Below, piece by piece: positions 1-7,853 of a stretch of 43,446 nucleotides of DNA. The notes under the pieces are model-generated. The model had not been told where the DNA came from. It saw nothing but the letters and a program-made list of their open reading frames with translations, and did no database searches. The stretch is from DATBDE01 sp036270095. Its GTDB lineage: Bacteria > Actinomycetota > Thermoleophilia > Solirubrobacterales > Solirubrobacteraceae. The position numbers and the translations under genes are program-made. Position 1 is the first letter of the stretch, and each line of letters opens with the position of its first letter. Where the stretch lies: positions 1-43,446 of the forward strand of contig DATBDE010000045.1 of NCBI GenBank assembly GCA_036270095.1, written 5' to 3'.

Positions 1-501
1 CAGGGCGCGATCGACGAGATCGACGCCAACCTCAACGACAGCCGCATCACCCTGGTCCGCGTGCGCGTCGACGAGCGGCGGGCCCGGGCGCTCGCGGCCA
101 CGGCGCGGGCCAACGGAACGCCGCCCGCGACGCGCCGCCGCGCCGCCGCGCTGGCCGCGGGCTACCAGGCCATGGCCACGGTCATCCGCGAGCGCATCGA
201 ACCCGACGTCCTCGCGAACGGCCTGACGCAGGCCGCGTTCGCCAAGGCGCGCGCACTGCTGATCGAGACCGCCGAGGCCCGGCGCGACCTCGACCCCAAG
301 CCCGAGCTGGCGGACAACGCGCGGCTCAACCAGCGGGCCGACGACCTGCGCGAGCTCGGCGTCGCCGCGCTCATCGTCGCGCTGCTGCTCACGTGCGCCG
401 AGGTCCTGGCGTCGGGGTGGTACCGGCTGTTCCTCGCCGTCGGGGTGGCCGGGCTCGTGGTCAGCGCGATCCTCATGCTCAACGTCGGATTCGGCACGTG
501 A
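1..501 (+). CDS. Membrane protein with C-terminal two-helix anchor (5' partial)
   Basis: The reading frame is open from the first base of the window, so the N-terminus is missing; GTG at 61 is only an internal candidate start. The visible part is an Arg/Ala-rich, probably alpha-helical region. It is followed by two hydrophobic segments in the last 50 residues (LGVAALIVALLLTCAEVLAS and a second around LFLAVGVAGLVVSAILML). The stop TGA overlaps the GTG start of the next gene (GTGA), so the two are probably co-translated. The next protein has a similar plan of charged helical region plus membrane helices, which suggests that they work together. No enzymatic motif is visible and I do not recognise the family. 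Confidence 0.72.
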   Translation, partial: QGAIDEIDANLNDSRITLVRVRVDERRARALAATARANGTPPATRRRAAALAAGYQAMATVIRERIEPDVLANGLTQAAFAKARALLIETAEARRDLDPKPELADNARLNQRADDLRELGVAALIVALLLTCAEVLASGWYRLFLAVGVAGLVVSAILMLNVGFGT

Positions 502-1796
502 GCAACGACGGCCCCGACGCCGGCGCGTCGCCGCGCACGAAGCAGGCGGTCGCGATCCTGATCATGGTCGCCACCGTGATCGGCGGGATCTTCGGCGTCC
601 TCGCCGAGCGCGCGTCCGACGACCACGAGGCGACCACGCGCCTGGTCCAGGTGCAGAGCGTGCGCATGCTCGACGAACGCTCGCGCGCCGCGGGCCGGAT
701 CAGCGCCGAGCAGCAGGCCGAGAACACCGCCGCCGAGCAGCACGCCAACGCCGACGCGCTGGGCCGCCGCGACCGCGGCAGCATCGACCTGCAGGTCGAG
801 CGCCGCAGCGCGCTCGAGGCCGCGCGCGGCGCCGAGGAGGCGTCCCAGCTCGGCCCCGAGCACTCCGTCCTGCGCGACACCTCGGCGGTGGCCGAGCGCT
901 ACAAGCAGCAGCAGCGGCGCGGCTACCGGGAGGCGTTCGAGTTCGCCAACGCCTACGACCAGCGCAAGCAGAAGGTGACCGAGAAGATCGACTCGCTGCT
1001 CGCGGTCATCGCCGTCCTGGCCATCGGGGTGTTCCTCATGGGCCTCACGCTCGCGGTCGGGTCCCGGCCGGCGCGCAAGGTGCTGTTCGGGACCGGGGTC
1101 GTGGTCACCGTCATCGTGACGGTGTGGGGCATCGTGGTCTCCTCGATGGCCCTCCCATCGCCGTCGCCGCAGGCGATCGCGGCCTACCTGCGCGGCCAGG
1201 AGGTGCGGCGGGCCGCGTTCGCCGAGATCTCGGGCGGGGCCGAGCGCGATCCCAAGGCGCGTGCGCTCATGCAACAGTCGGTGGGCGACTTCAACCGGGC
1301 GATCACGCTGCGGCCGGACTACGGCGCCGCGTACGCCGGCCGGGCGATCGCCAACGACGTGCTCGGGTTCACCGACCCGCGCGGGGCGCACGGCTCGACC
1401 CAGGCGCGCGACGACTACCGCAAGGCCTACGCGCTGGGCTTCGAGCAGCCGCTGATGCTGAACAACCTGGCCGTGACCGAGCTGCGGCTGGGCGACTACG
1501 ACAGCGCCATCACGGCCGCCAACGGCGCGGTCAAGTTGCGCCCACGGCTGGCCAACTACCTGGAGACGCTGACCTCGGTGCTGCGCTATCAGACCGAGCA
1601 GCCATCGGCCGAGTACCGCGCGTCGCTGGCCCACCTGCGCGCGCTGTGGACGCACACCGCCGCCGAACGCAGGAAGGTGGAGATGACGCGGGCGATCGAG
1701 GGCACGATGGAGCTGGCCGAGCAGGACCCGAAGCTGGCCAAGAAGGCCGCGTCCTATCGCACCGATCTCCTGCGCATCCAGCGAGAGCTCGGTTAG
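498..1796 (+). CDS. Membrane protein with C-terminal TPR-like repeats
   Basis: The start is the GTG at 498, which overlaps the previous stop by GTGA; the frame is open further upstream but has no better start. The 432-residue product has a hydrophobic segment at about residues 17-37 and a charged, probably coiled region rich in E, R, A and Q to about 160. Two more membrane helices follow at about 164-186 and 194-219. The C-terminal part (about 260-375) holds tetratricopeptide-like helices such as FNRAITLRPDYGAAYAGRAI and YDSAITAANGAVKLRP. TPR domains normally scaffold protein contacts, so a membrane-anchored assembly role is likely. The target is not evident. The SARP regulator follows 12 bp downstream. 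Confidence 0.8.
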   Translation: MSNDGPDAGASPRTKQAVAILIMVATVIGGIFGVLAERASDDHEATTRLVQVQSVRMLDERSRAAGRISAEQQAENTAAEQHANADALGRRDRGSIDLQVERRSALEAARGAEEASQLGPEHSVLRDTSAVAERYKQQQRRGYREAFEFANAYDQRKQKVTEKIDSLLAVIAVLAIGVFLMGLTLAVGSRPARKVLFGTGVVVTVIVTVWGIVVSSMALPSPSPQAIAAYLRGQEVRRAAFAEISGGAERDPKARALMQQSVGDFNRAITLRPDYGAAYAGRAIANDVLGFTDPRGAHGSTQARDDYRKAYALGFEQPLMLNNLAVTELRLGDYDSAITAANGAVKLRPRLANYLETLTSVLRYQTEQPSAEYRASLAHLRALWTHTAAERRKVEMTRAIEGTMELAEQDPKLAKKAASYRTDLLRIQRELG

Positions 1797-1799
1797 GCT
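1794..1799 (+). promoter_or_regulatory. Candidate -10 box for the SARP gene
   Basis: TAGGCT matches the actinobacterial -10 pattern TAnnnT and lies 9 bp before the GTG at 1809, giving a leaderless or nearly leaderless transcript. It overlaps the TAG stop of the TPR gene. No clear -35 element is seen. Confidence 0.35.
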
Positions 1800-1808
1800 C
1801 GACGCGAG

Positions 1809-4800
1809 GTGGTGGAGTTCCGGTTGCTGGGGCCGCTCGAGGCGTTGGTCGACGGCGCGCCTCTCCCGCTCGGCCCGCCCCAGCAGCGCGCGCTGCTGGC
1901 GCTGCTGCTGCTGAGCCCGAACGAGGTCGTGTCGCGCGACCGGATCGTGGACGAGCTGTGGGGCGAGCGGCCTCCCGCCACCGCGACCAAGCTCGTCCAG
2001 GTCTACGTGTCCGCCCTGCGCAAGGTGCTCGCGCCCGACGTGCTCGTCACCCGCGCGCCCGGCTACCTCCTGCAGGTCGAGCCCGACGCGCGCGACCTCG
2101 ACCGCTTCCAGCGCCACGTCGACGAGGGCAATGCCGCGCTCGCCGCGGGCACGCCCGCCAGGGCGGCGGAGGCCTTCCGCGCTGCCCTGGCGCTGTGGCG
2201 CGGGCCGGCCCTGGCCGACCTCGCGCTCGTCCCGTTCGCACAGGCACCGGCCGAGCGGCTCGAGCAGCTGCGCCTGGAGGCGGCCTCGGATCGCATCGAG
2301 GCCGACCTCGCGCTCGGGCGCGGCGATGTCGTGCCCGAGCTCGAGGAGCTGATCGCCGAGCACCCGCTGCGCGAGCGCCTGCGCGGCCAGCTCATGCGCG
2401 CGCTGTACCGCTCGGGGCGCCAGGCCGAGGCGCTCAGCGCCTACCAGGACGCGCGCCGCGCGCTCGTGGACGAGCTCGGGATCGAGCCCAGCCGCGAGCT
2501 GCGCGAGCTCGAGCAGGCGATCCTCCGTCAGGACGCCGGGCTCGACGCGCCGGCGGCGGCGACGTCCCCAACGTCCGGCGGATTCGTCGGCCGCGAGCGC
2601 GAGCTCGGCGTGCTGCTCGGCGCGCTCGACGACGCGGTCGCCGGTCGCGGGCGGCTCGTGCTCGTCGCCGGCGAGCCCGGGATCGGCAAGAGCCGCCTGG
2701 CCGACGAGCTCGCGCACCATGCGCGGGACCGCGGGGCGCGCGTCTGCGTCGGGCGCTGCTGGGAGGCCGGCGGCGCGCCGGCGTACTGGCCGTGGGTGCA
2801 GGCGCTGCGCGCCTACGTGCGCGACGTCGACCCCGACGCGCTGCGCGCCCAGCTCGGTGGCGACGGGGCCCAGCTCGCGACGCTTCTGCCCGAGTTGGCC
2901 GACCTGGTCGACGCTCCGGCCGAGACCGACCGCTTCCGGCTGCTCGAGGCAGTGGCGACCTTCCTGCGCGACGCCGGCGCCGCGCGCCCGCTCGTCATCG
3001 GACTCGACGACCTGCACGCCGCTGACGCGCCCTCGCTGCTGCTCCTGCGCTTCGTCGCCGCGCAGCTCGGCGGCGCCCCCCTGCTCGTGGTCGCCTGCTA
3101 CCGCGACACCGAGGTCGGCCGCGAGCTGGCCGCAACCCTGGCCGACGTCGCGCGCGAGCCCGCCACCGCCGCGGTCGCGCTGCGAGGGCTGAGCGGGGCC
3201 GACACCGCCCGCCTGTTGACGTTGACCCTGGGCGACGCTGCCACCGCCGACCTGGCCGCCGAGATCCACGCCGAGACCCAGGGCAACCCGCTGTTCGCGG
3301 GTGAGATCGGAAGGCTGCTGGCGTCCGAGGGCGAGGCCGCGCCGGACCGATTGCCGATCCCGCGCGGCGTCATCGAGGCCATCGGCCGGCGCCTGCAGCG
3401 CCAGTCCGACGCCTGCCGCGAGCTGCTGGCGCTGGCGTCCGTGGTCGGACGCGAGTTCGACCCCGACGTCATCGGCACCCTCGCCGGGCGGGACGAGGAC
3501 GACGTGTTCGCTGCTTTGGACGAGGCGGCCGAGGCCGGGCTCGTCGGCGCCGTGCCCGAGGCGCGCGGGCGGCTGCGGTTCTCCCACATCCTCGTCCGCG
3601 ACGCGCTCTACGAGGACCTCCCCGCGCCGCGCCGGCTGCGCCTGCACCGCGCGGTGGCCGAGGCGCTCGAGGACGTGTACGCCGGCAACCCGGGCCCGCA
3701 CCTGGCCGAGCTGGCGTACCACCATCGCGCGGCCGGCCCGACGCTCGCCCCCAAGGCGATCGACTACGCCCGCCGCGCCGGCGACCGCGCCGCGGCGCAG
3801 TCCGGCTACGAGGAGGCGGCCGAGCACTACCGCGGCGCGCTCGCGCTGCGCGAGGACGCGCGCTCGGACGACCCCGAGGAAACCTGCGAGCTGCTGCTCG
3901 CGCTCGGCGACGCGCTCAGCCGCTCCGGCGAAGGCCCCGAGGCGCGCAAGGCGCTGCGGCGCGCGGCCGACCTGGCCGAGGCGGCGGACCGGCCCGACCA
4001 GCTCGCGCGCGCGGCGTTGTCCTACGGCGGGCGCTTCGGGTGGGAGCGGGCCAGCATCGACGCGGCCTACGTGCCGGTGCTCGAGCGCGCGCTGGCCGCG
4101 GTGGGTACCGAGGACAGCCGCGAGCGCGCGGCGCTGCTCGCGCGCCTGGCCGCAGCCCGCCGCGACGACGCTCTGCGCGACCGGCGCATCGCCGCCGCCG
4201 ACGAGGCGGTCGCCATCGCCCGCCGCCTCGGCGACCGGGAGATCCTGGCCGTCGCGCTCGAGGGCCGGTGGATCGCCATCGAGGGCCCCGACGAGCTGGC
4301 CCGGGGCGCCGGCATCCCCGCGTCGGAGCAGCTGATCGCGCTGGGGCAGGAGATCGGGGATCGCGAGCGCGTGTTCGCCGCCCACGACCACCGCCTGCAT
4401 TTCTTCTGGATGCTCGGGGACCGCAGCGCCGTCGACCTCGAGCTCGACACCCTGGACGCCCTCGCCGACGAGCTGCGCCAGCCCGCCCAGCGCTGGCACG
4501 TCGGGACCGGCCGCACCATGCTCGCGCTGATGGAGGGGCGCTTCGACGACGCCGGGGCGCTGATCGAGGAAACCGCGGCGCTGGGGCGGTTCGCGCAGAG
4601 CTGGAACGCGGCCGTCTCCCAGCGCGTGGCGCTGTTCTTGCTGCGCCGCGAGCAGGGCCGGCTGGCCGAGGTCGCCGACAGCATCCGCCGCTCGGTGCAC
4701 GAGTACCCGGCGCTGCTGCGCTTCCGCTGCGCGCTGGCCCACGTCGAGGCCGAGCTCGGCCACGCCGACGATGCGCGCGCCGCGCTGGGCGACGTCCTGC

Positions 4801-5231
4801 GCCACGACCTCGCCGAGGAGTACCGCGACGCCGAGTGGATGTTCAGCATGGCGCTGCTCGCGGCCCCGGTCGCGGGCGTGGGCGACGCCGACGCGGCGGC
4901 CATCGTGTACCGGCTGCTCGAGCCGTTCGCGCACACGTACGCGGTGGCGCCGGTCGAGGGCGTGTTCGGCGCCCTGGCACGGGGCCTGGGCGTGCTCGCC
5001 AGCGCGCTCGGGCGCCACGACGACGCCGAGCGCCACCTCGAGGCGGCGATCGCGCTCGAGCGCCGCATGCGCGGGCGGCCCTGGCTGGCCCACGCCCAGC
5101 ACGACCTGGGCACGGCGCTGCTGCGACGCGGCGACGCGGACCGGGCCGCGGTCCACCTCGACGATGCCGTCGCCGGCTACCGCGCGCTGGGCATGGAGAG
5201 CTGGGCCGCGCGCGCCGCAACGCTGCGCTGA
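1809..5231 (+). CDS. SARP/AfsR-type regulator with BTAD and AAA ATPase domains
   Basis: This 1140-residue cytoplasmic regulator begins with an OmpR-like winged-helix DNA-binding domain (about 5-90; FRLLGPLEALVDG, then LLLLSPNEVVSRDRIVDELW). The bacterial transcriptional activation domain follows at about 95-245 (DLDRFQRHVDEGNAAL, then DELGIEPSRELRELEQAIL). An AAA/NACHT-like ATPase comes next, with Walker A GEPGIGKSR near 290 and Walker B PLVIGLDDLH near 395. The remaining roughly 500 residues are helical TPR-like repeats, as in the large SARP and LAL regulators; there is no C-terminal LuxR helix-turn-helix. Family members activate secondary-metabolite or stress genes in response to ligand or nucleotide binding. 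No biosynthetic cluster is in the window, so the targets are unknown. GTG 1809 is chosen because the winged-helix domain begins immediately after it. Confidence 0.9.
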   Translation: MVEFRLLGPLEALVDGAPLPLGPPQQRALLALLLLSPNEVVSRDRIVDELWGERPPATATKLVQVYVSALRKVLAPDVLVTRAPGYLLQVEPDARDLDRFQRHVDEGNAALAAGTPARAAEAFRAALALWRGPALADLALVPFAQAPAERLEQLRLEAASDRIEADLALGRGDVVPELEELIAEHPLRERLRGQLMRALYRSGRQAEALSAYQDARRALVDELGIEPSRELRELEQAILRQDAGLDAPAAATSPTSGGFVGRERELGVLLGALDDAVAGRGRLVLVAGEPGIGKSRLADELAHHARDRGARVCVGRCWEAGGAPAYWPWVQALRAYVRDVDPDALRAQLGGDGAQLATLLPELADLVDAPAETDRFRLLEAVATFLRDAGAARPLVIGLDDLHAADAPSLLLLRFVAAQLGGAPLLVVACYRDTEVGRELAATLADVAREPATAAVALRGLSGADTARLLTLTLGDAATADLAAEIHAETQGNPLFAGEIGRLLASEGEAAPDRLPIPRGVIEAIGRRLQRQSDACRELLALASVVGREFDPDVIGTLAGRDEDDVFAALDEAAEAGLVGAVPEARGRLRFSHILVRDALYEDLPAPRRLRLHRAVAEALEDVYAGNPGPHLAELAYHHRAAGPTLAPKAIDYARRAGDRAAAQSGYEEAAEHYRGALALREDARSDDPEETCELLLALGDALSRSGEGPEARKALRRAADLAEAADRPDQLARAALSYGGRFGWERASIDAAYVPVLERALAAVGTEDSRERAALLARLAAARRDDALRDRRIAAADEAVAIARRLGDREILAVALEGRWIAIEGPDELARGAGIPASEQLIALGQEIGDRERVFAAHDHRLHFFWMLGDRSAVDLELDTLDALADELRQPAQRWHVGTGRTMLALMEGRFDDAGALIEETAALGRFAQSWNAAVSQRVALFLLRREQGRLAEVADSIRRSVHEYPALLRFRCALAHVEAELGHADDARAALGDVLRHDLAEEYRDAEWMFSMALLAAPVAGVGDADAAAIVYRLLEPFAHTYAVAPVEGVFGALARGLGVLASALGRHDDAERHLEAAIALERRMRGRPWLAHAQHDLGTALLRRGDADRAAVHLDDAVAGYRALGMESWAARAATLR

Positions 5232-5343
5232 ACCGGGCGTTTACCGCGGCGTTTACCGACTGCGGGGGCGGGCGTCTACCGCCCGGGCGCAAGCTCATCC
5301 TCGACGAGCCGCACCGGGCGGCTCCACACCGAAGGAGGGCTCG

Positions 5344-5694
5344 ATGAGCCGCAAGACCCTCAAGATCGTCGCCATCCTGGCCGCCGTTCTCGCGACCGCC
5401 GTGGTGACCCCCGTCGCCAGCGCCGTGAGCCAGGACCTGCGCTCGCCCGACGCCCGCGACGCCGTCGCGAACACCGGGCAGGACCTGCGCTCGCCCGACG
5501 CGCAGGACGTCACCCGTCCGTCCACCAGCACCGCGCCCGCCCCGGCGCCGAGCGACACCGGCACCGACTGGGGCACGATCGCCATGATCGCCGGCGCCGT
5601 GGTCCTCGCGGTCGGCGGCATCGGCGCCGTCTACATCGTCAGCCGCCGCCGGGGGCACGTGCGCAAGTCGGGCGCCACTGTCGCCTCCAGCTGA
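5344..5694 (+). CDS. Small secreted/anchored protein with QDLRSPDA repeats
   Basis: ATG 5344 is preceded by a strong ribosome binding site, GAAGGAGG at 5331-5338. The 116-residue product has an N-terminal signal peptide (IVAILAAVLATAVVTPVASA) and two copies of the motif QDLRSPDA(R/Q)D at about residues 30-40 and 47-57. A Pro/Thr/Ser/Ala linker follows, then one membrane helix (IAMIAGAVVLAVGGIGAVYI) and a basic tail ending in RRRGHVRKSG. This is a type I membrane topology with a short exposed region. I recall the DLRSPDA motif from small secreted proteins of Solirubrobacterales, but I know of no assigned function. Confidence 0.8.
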   Translation: MSRKTLKIVAILAAVLATAVVTPVASAVSQDLRSPDARDAVANTGQDLRSPDAQDVTRPSTSTAPAPAPSDTGTDWGTIAMIAGAVVLAVGGIGAVYIVSRRRGHVRKSGATVASS

Positions 5695-5730
5695 GCGTGC
5701 GGCCGGCCGTCTTCTCGGCGGCTCACCGAG

Positions 5731-5761
5731 GGAAGCGGCGCCCCAAGCGGGCGCCGTTTCC
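5731..5761. terminator. Bidirectional hairpin terminator candidate
   Basis: A 13-bp stem (5731-5743 with 5749-5761, one G-T pair) encloses the 5-nt loop CAAGC. The strand ends are GGAAG and GTTTCC. It lies between the convergent ends of the small secreted protein (5694) and the MFS gene (5766), so it could stop transcription from both sides. The T-tract is short. Confidence 0.6.
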
Positions 5762-5765
5762 GCGT

Positions 5766-7226
5766 TCAGGCCAGGGTCTCGGCGACGGCCTCCTCGGTCA
5801 CGCCGGGGTCGGGGCTGCCGCGCTCGCGCCGTGCCGCCCGCTCGGCCCGCGCCAGCACGATGCAGGGCACGATGGCCAGCGCCGTGATGCCGGCCGCCCA
5901 CCAGAAGGTCGTGCCGTACGCGCTCGCGGCCTCGGCGGGCGTAGTCGCGCCGACCAGCGCGCGTTCCAGCACCACCGCCAGCACTGCGGTGCCGATCGAC
6001 CCGCCGACGCGCTGGAGCACGTTGAGCTGCGGGGTCGCGTGCGAGAGCTCGGAGCGCTGCAGCGAGGCGAAGGCCGCCGTCATCGCCGGCATGAAGGCCA
6101 GGCCGATGCCGATGCCGCGGATGAACATGGCGAAGGACAGCTCGACCACCGACGTGTCGGTGCCGATCAGGCCGAACGGGATGGTCAGCAGCGCGGTCAG
6201 GGTGACACCGACGAGCGCGATCGGGCCGCCGCCGTAGCGGTCGGCCAGCCGGCCGGCGAACGGCATGGCCACGGCCGCGCCGAGCCCCTGCGGGGCGGTC
6301 AGCAGGCCGGTGTCGACCACGCTCTCGTGGCGGATCTCCTGCCAGTAGAGCGGGATGATGATCATGCCCCCGAACAGCGCCGCGGCCAGGCAGAACATGG
6401 CGATCGAGGCAGCCGAGAAGGTCGGTCGTCGGTACAGGCGCACGTCGAGCAGCGGGTACTTCGCGCGCAGGGCGTGGTAGGCGAAGGCCCCGATCAGGGC
6501 CAGGCCGGCGACGCAGGGGAGGATCACCCTGGTGAACGTGACCTTGCCGCTGATCCCGACCTCCGAGAGGCCGTAGATCAGCAGCGGCACGCCGGTCGAC
6601 ATGAGCACGAGCCCACGCACGTCGAGCTTGTGCGTGGGCGCGGGCGCGACGCTGGGCAGGGAACGCAGCGCGGCGATGAACGCGATGACGCCGATGGGGA
6701 CGTTGATGAAGAAGATCCACTGCCAGCTCGCGTTGTCGAGGATGAGCCCGCCGATGGCCGGGCCGAAGATCGGCGCGAGCATGGCCGGCACGGCGACCAC
6801 GCTCATGACCCGGCCCATGCGCTCCGGCCCCGCGGCCTCGGCCATCATGAGCTGGCCGATGGGCAGGATCATGCCGCCGCCCAGGCCCTGGAGCACGCGG
6901 AAGACGATCAGCTCGGTGGTCGAGGTCGCGATCCCGCACAGAGCCGAGCCGAGCACGAACAGCACGAGCGAGACCAGGTAGACGCGCTTGGCCCCGTAGC
7001 GCCGGGCGGCCCACCCGGTGACCGGGATCACCGCGCCCAGCGCGAGCATGTAGCCCGTCACCACCCACTGGATCTCCGCGATCGTGCTGTGCAGCTCGCG
7101 CGCCAGCGTGGCCAGCGCGACGTTGACGATCGTCGTGTCGAGGATCGACATGATCGAACCGACGATCACGACGGCGCTGATGCGCCAGACGTGAGCCTCG
7201 ATGCGGTCGCGCGTGCCCGCGCTCAT
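5766..7226 (-). CDS. MFS multidrug efflux transporter, DHA2/EmrB-like
   Basis: This 486-residue inner-membrane protein has about 14 hydrophobic helices. It shows the DHA2 signatures LDTTIVNVALATLARELHST (motif near helix 1), ALGAVIPVTGWAARRYGAKR (motif A loop) and FGPAIGGLILDNASWQWIFF (motif C and following). Such proteins export drugs or hydrophobic compounds using the proton gradient. The ATG at 7226 overlaps the stop of the upstream TetR gene (ATGA), which implies one transcript and coupled translation. Expression is probably repressed by that TetR protein acting at the palindromes at 7794-7843. The substrate cannot be told from sequence. Confidence 0.9.
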   Translation of the reverse strand: MSAGTRDRIEAHVWRISAVVIVGSIMSILDTTIVNVALATLARELHSTIAEIQWVVTGYMLALGAVIPVTGWAARRYGAKRVYLVSLVLFVLGSALCGIATSTTELIVFRVLQGLGGGMILPIGQLMMAEAAGPERMGRVMSVVAVPAMLAPIFGPAIGGLILDNASWQWIFFINVPIGVIAFIAALRSLPSVAPAPTHKLDVRGLVLMSTGVPLLIYGLSEVGISGKVTFTRVILPCVAGLALIGAFAYHALRAKYPLLDVRLYRRPTFSAASIAMFCLAAALFGGMIIIPLYWQEIRHESVVDTGLLTAPQGLGAAVAMPFAGRLADRYGGGPIALVGVTLTALLTIPFGLIGTDTSVVELSFAMFIRGIGIGLAFMPAMTAAFASLQRSELSHATPQLNVLQRVGGSIGTAVLAVVLERALVGATTPAEAASAYGTTFWWAAGITALAIVPCIVLARAERAARRERGSPDPGVTEEAVAETLA

Positions 7227-7804
7227 CAGCGCCGTAGGCCGCCCAGGGCGAGGTCGAGCATGCGGGGGCCGGTGCCCCGCTCCGCAGTCTCGGCGGCGCG
7301 CACGCCGGCGAGAACTAGGCGGATGTCGCCCGGCGTGAGGTCGGCGCGGAACGTGCCCTGCTCGGCGACCCGGCGCAGCAGGTGCTCGCAGGCCTGCACT
7401 GCGGCCGACCGCGCCGGGGCGAGATCGGGGCGCTCGATGGCCGACTGCAACGCTCCGGCGAGGACGTCGTCGCCGGCGCTGCGGGCCACGACTGCGTACA
7501 GGAGGCGCTCGAAGGCAGAGCCGGGATCGGCGGCCTCGGCGGCCGCGCGTGCCCGGTCCGTGAACCACCGCAGGCGCTCGACCGCGAGGGCGGCGACGAG
7601 GTCGTCCTTGGACGCGAAGGCGCGGTAGATGCTCCCGACGCCGACGCCGGCCTCGGCGGCGATGGCCGGCACCGGGGCGTCCAGGCCGTCGCGGGCGAAG
7701 ACCGTCTCGGCGGCGGCGACCAGGCGCGCGCGCTTTGTCGCCGCGTCGAGCGTGGCCCAGGGGGCCTGGTTGGCGGTCGTGTCGGCCTGTGCCGGAACGG
7801 CCAT
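7226..7804 (-). CDS. TetR-family transcriptional repressor
   Basis: The 192-residue protein has a TetR N-terminal helix-turn-helix at about 25-72 (RLVAAAETVFARDGLDAPVP, then AGVGVGSIYRAFASKDDLV). A helical ligand-binding C-terminal domain follows. The frame is open further upstream to 7966, but ATG 7804 is preferred because it lies just before the domain and 6 bp after a TACGAT -10 box. One near-palindromic operator straddles this start codon. The gene overlaps the MFS gene 5766-7226 by ATGA and is divergent from a second MFS gene at 7854. This is the usual layout for a drug-responsive local repressor of efflux pumps. Confidence 0.9.
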   Translation of the reverse strand: MAVPAQADTTANQAPWATLDAATKRARLVAAAETVFARDGLDAPVPAIAAEAGVGVGSIYRAFASKDDLVAALAVERLRWFTDRARAAAEAADPGSAFERLLYAVVARSAGDDVLAGALQSAIERPDLAPARSAAVQACEHLLRRVAEQGTFRADLTPGDIRLVLAGVRAAETAERGTGPRMLDLALGGLRR

Positions 7805-7807
7805 TCC
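7794..7807. promoter_or_regulatory. Putative TetR operator 1
   Basis: GGAACGGCCATTCC is an imperfect palindrome with 6-bp half sites GGAACG and CATTCC. It covers the TetR start codon (7802-7804). It is repeated with one base change 36 bp away at 7830-7843. The symmetry and position fit autoregulation. Confidence 0.7.
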
Positions 7808-7810
7808 GCT

Positions 7811-7816
7811 ATCGTA
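7811..7816 (-). promoter_or_regulatory. Candidate -10 box for TetR gene
   Basis: On the minus strand TACGAT lies 6 bp before the TetR ATG, which implies a leaderless mRNA. It sits between the two operators, so a bound repressor would block it. Confidence 0.45.
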
Positions 7817-7829
7817 GCCGCGTCGCCCC

Positions 7830-7843
7830 GGAACGGGCATTCC
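7830..7843. promoter_or_regulatory. Putative TetR operator 2
   Basis: GGAACGGGCATTCC is the second copy of the palindrome. It lies 10 bp before the ATG of the divergent MFS gene at 7854, so the same repressor probably controls both directions. Confidence 0.7.
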
Positions 7844-7853
7844 GCGGTCCCTC

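Noticed and set aside
162..5156. A 1664-residue open frame on the minus strand
   Set aside because: It is antisense to three convincing genes, has an Arg/Gln/Gly-biased composition without domains, and is a typical artefact of very high GC.
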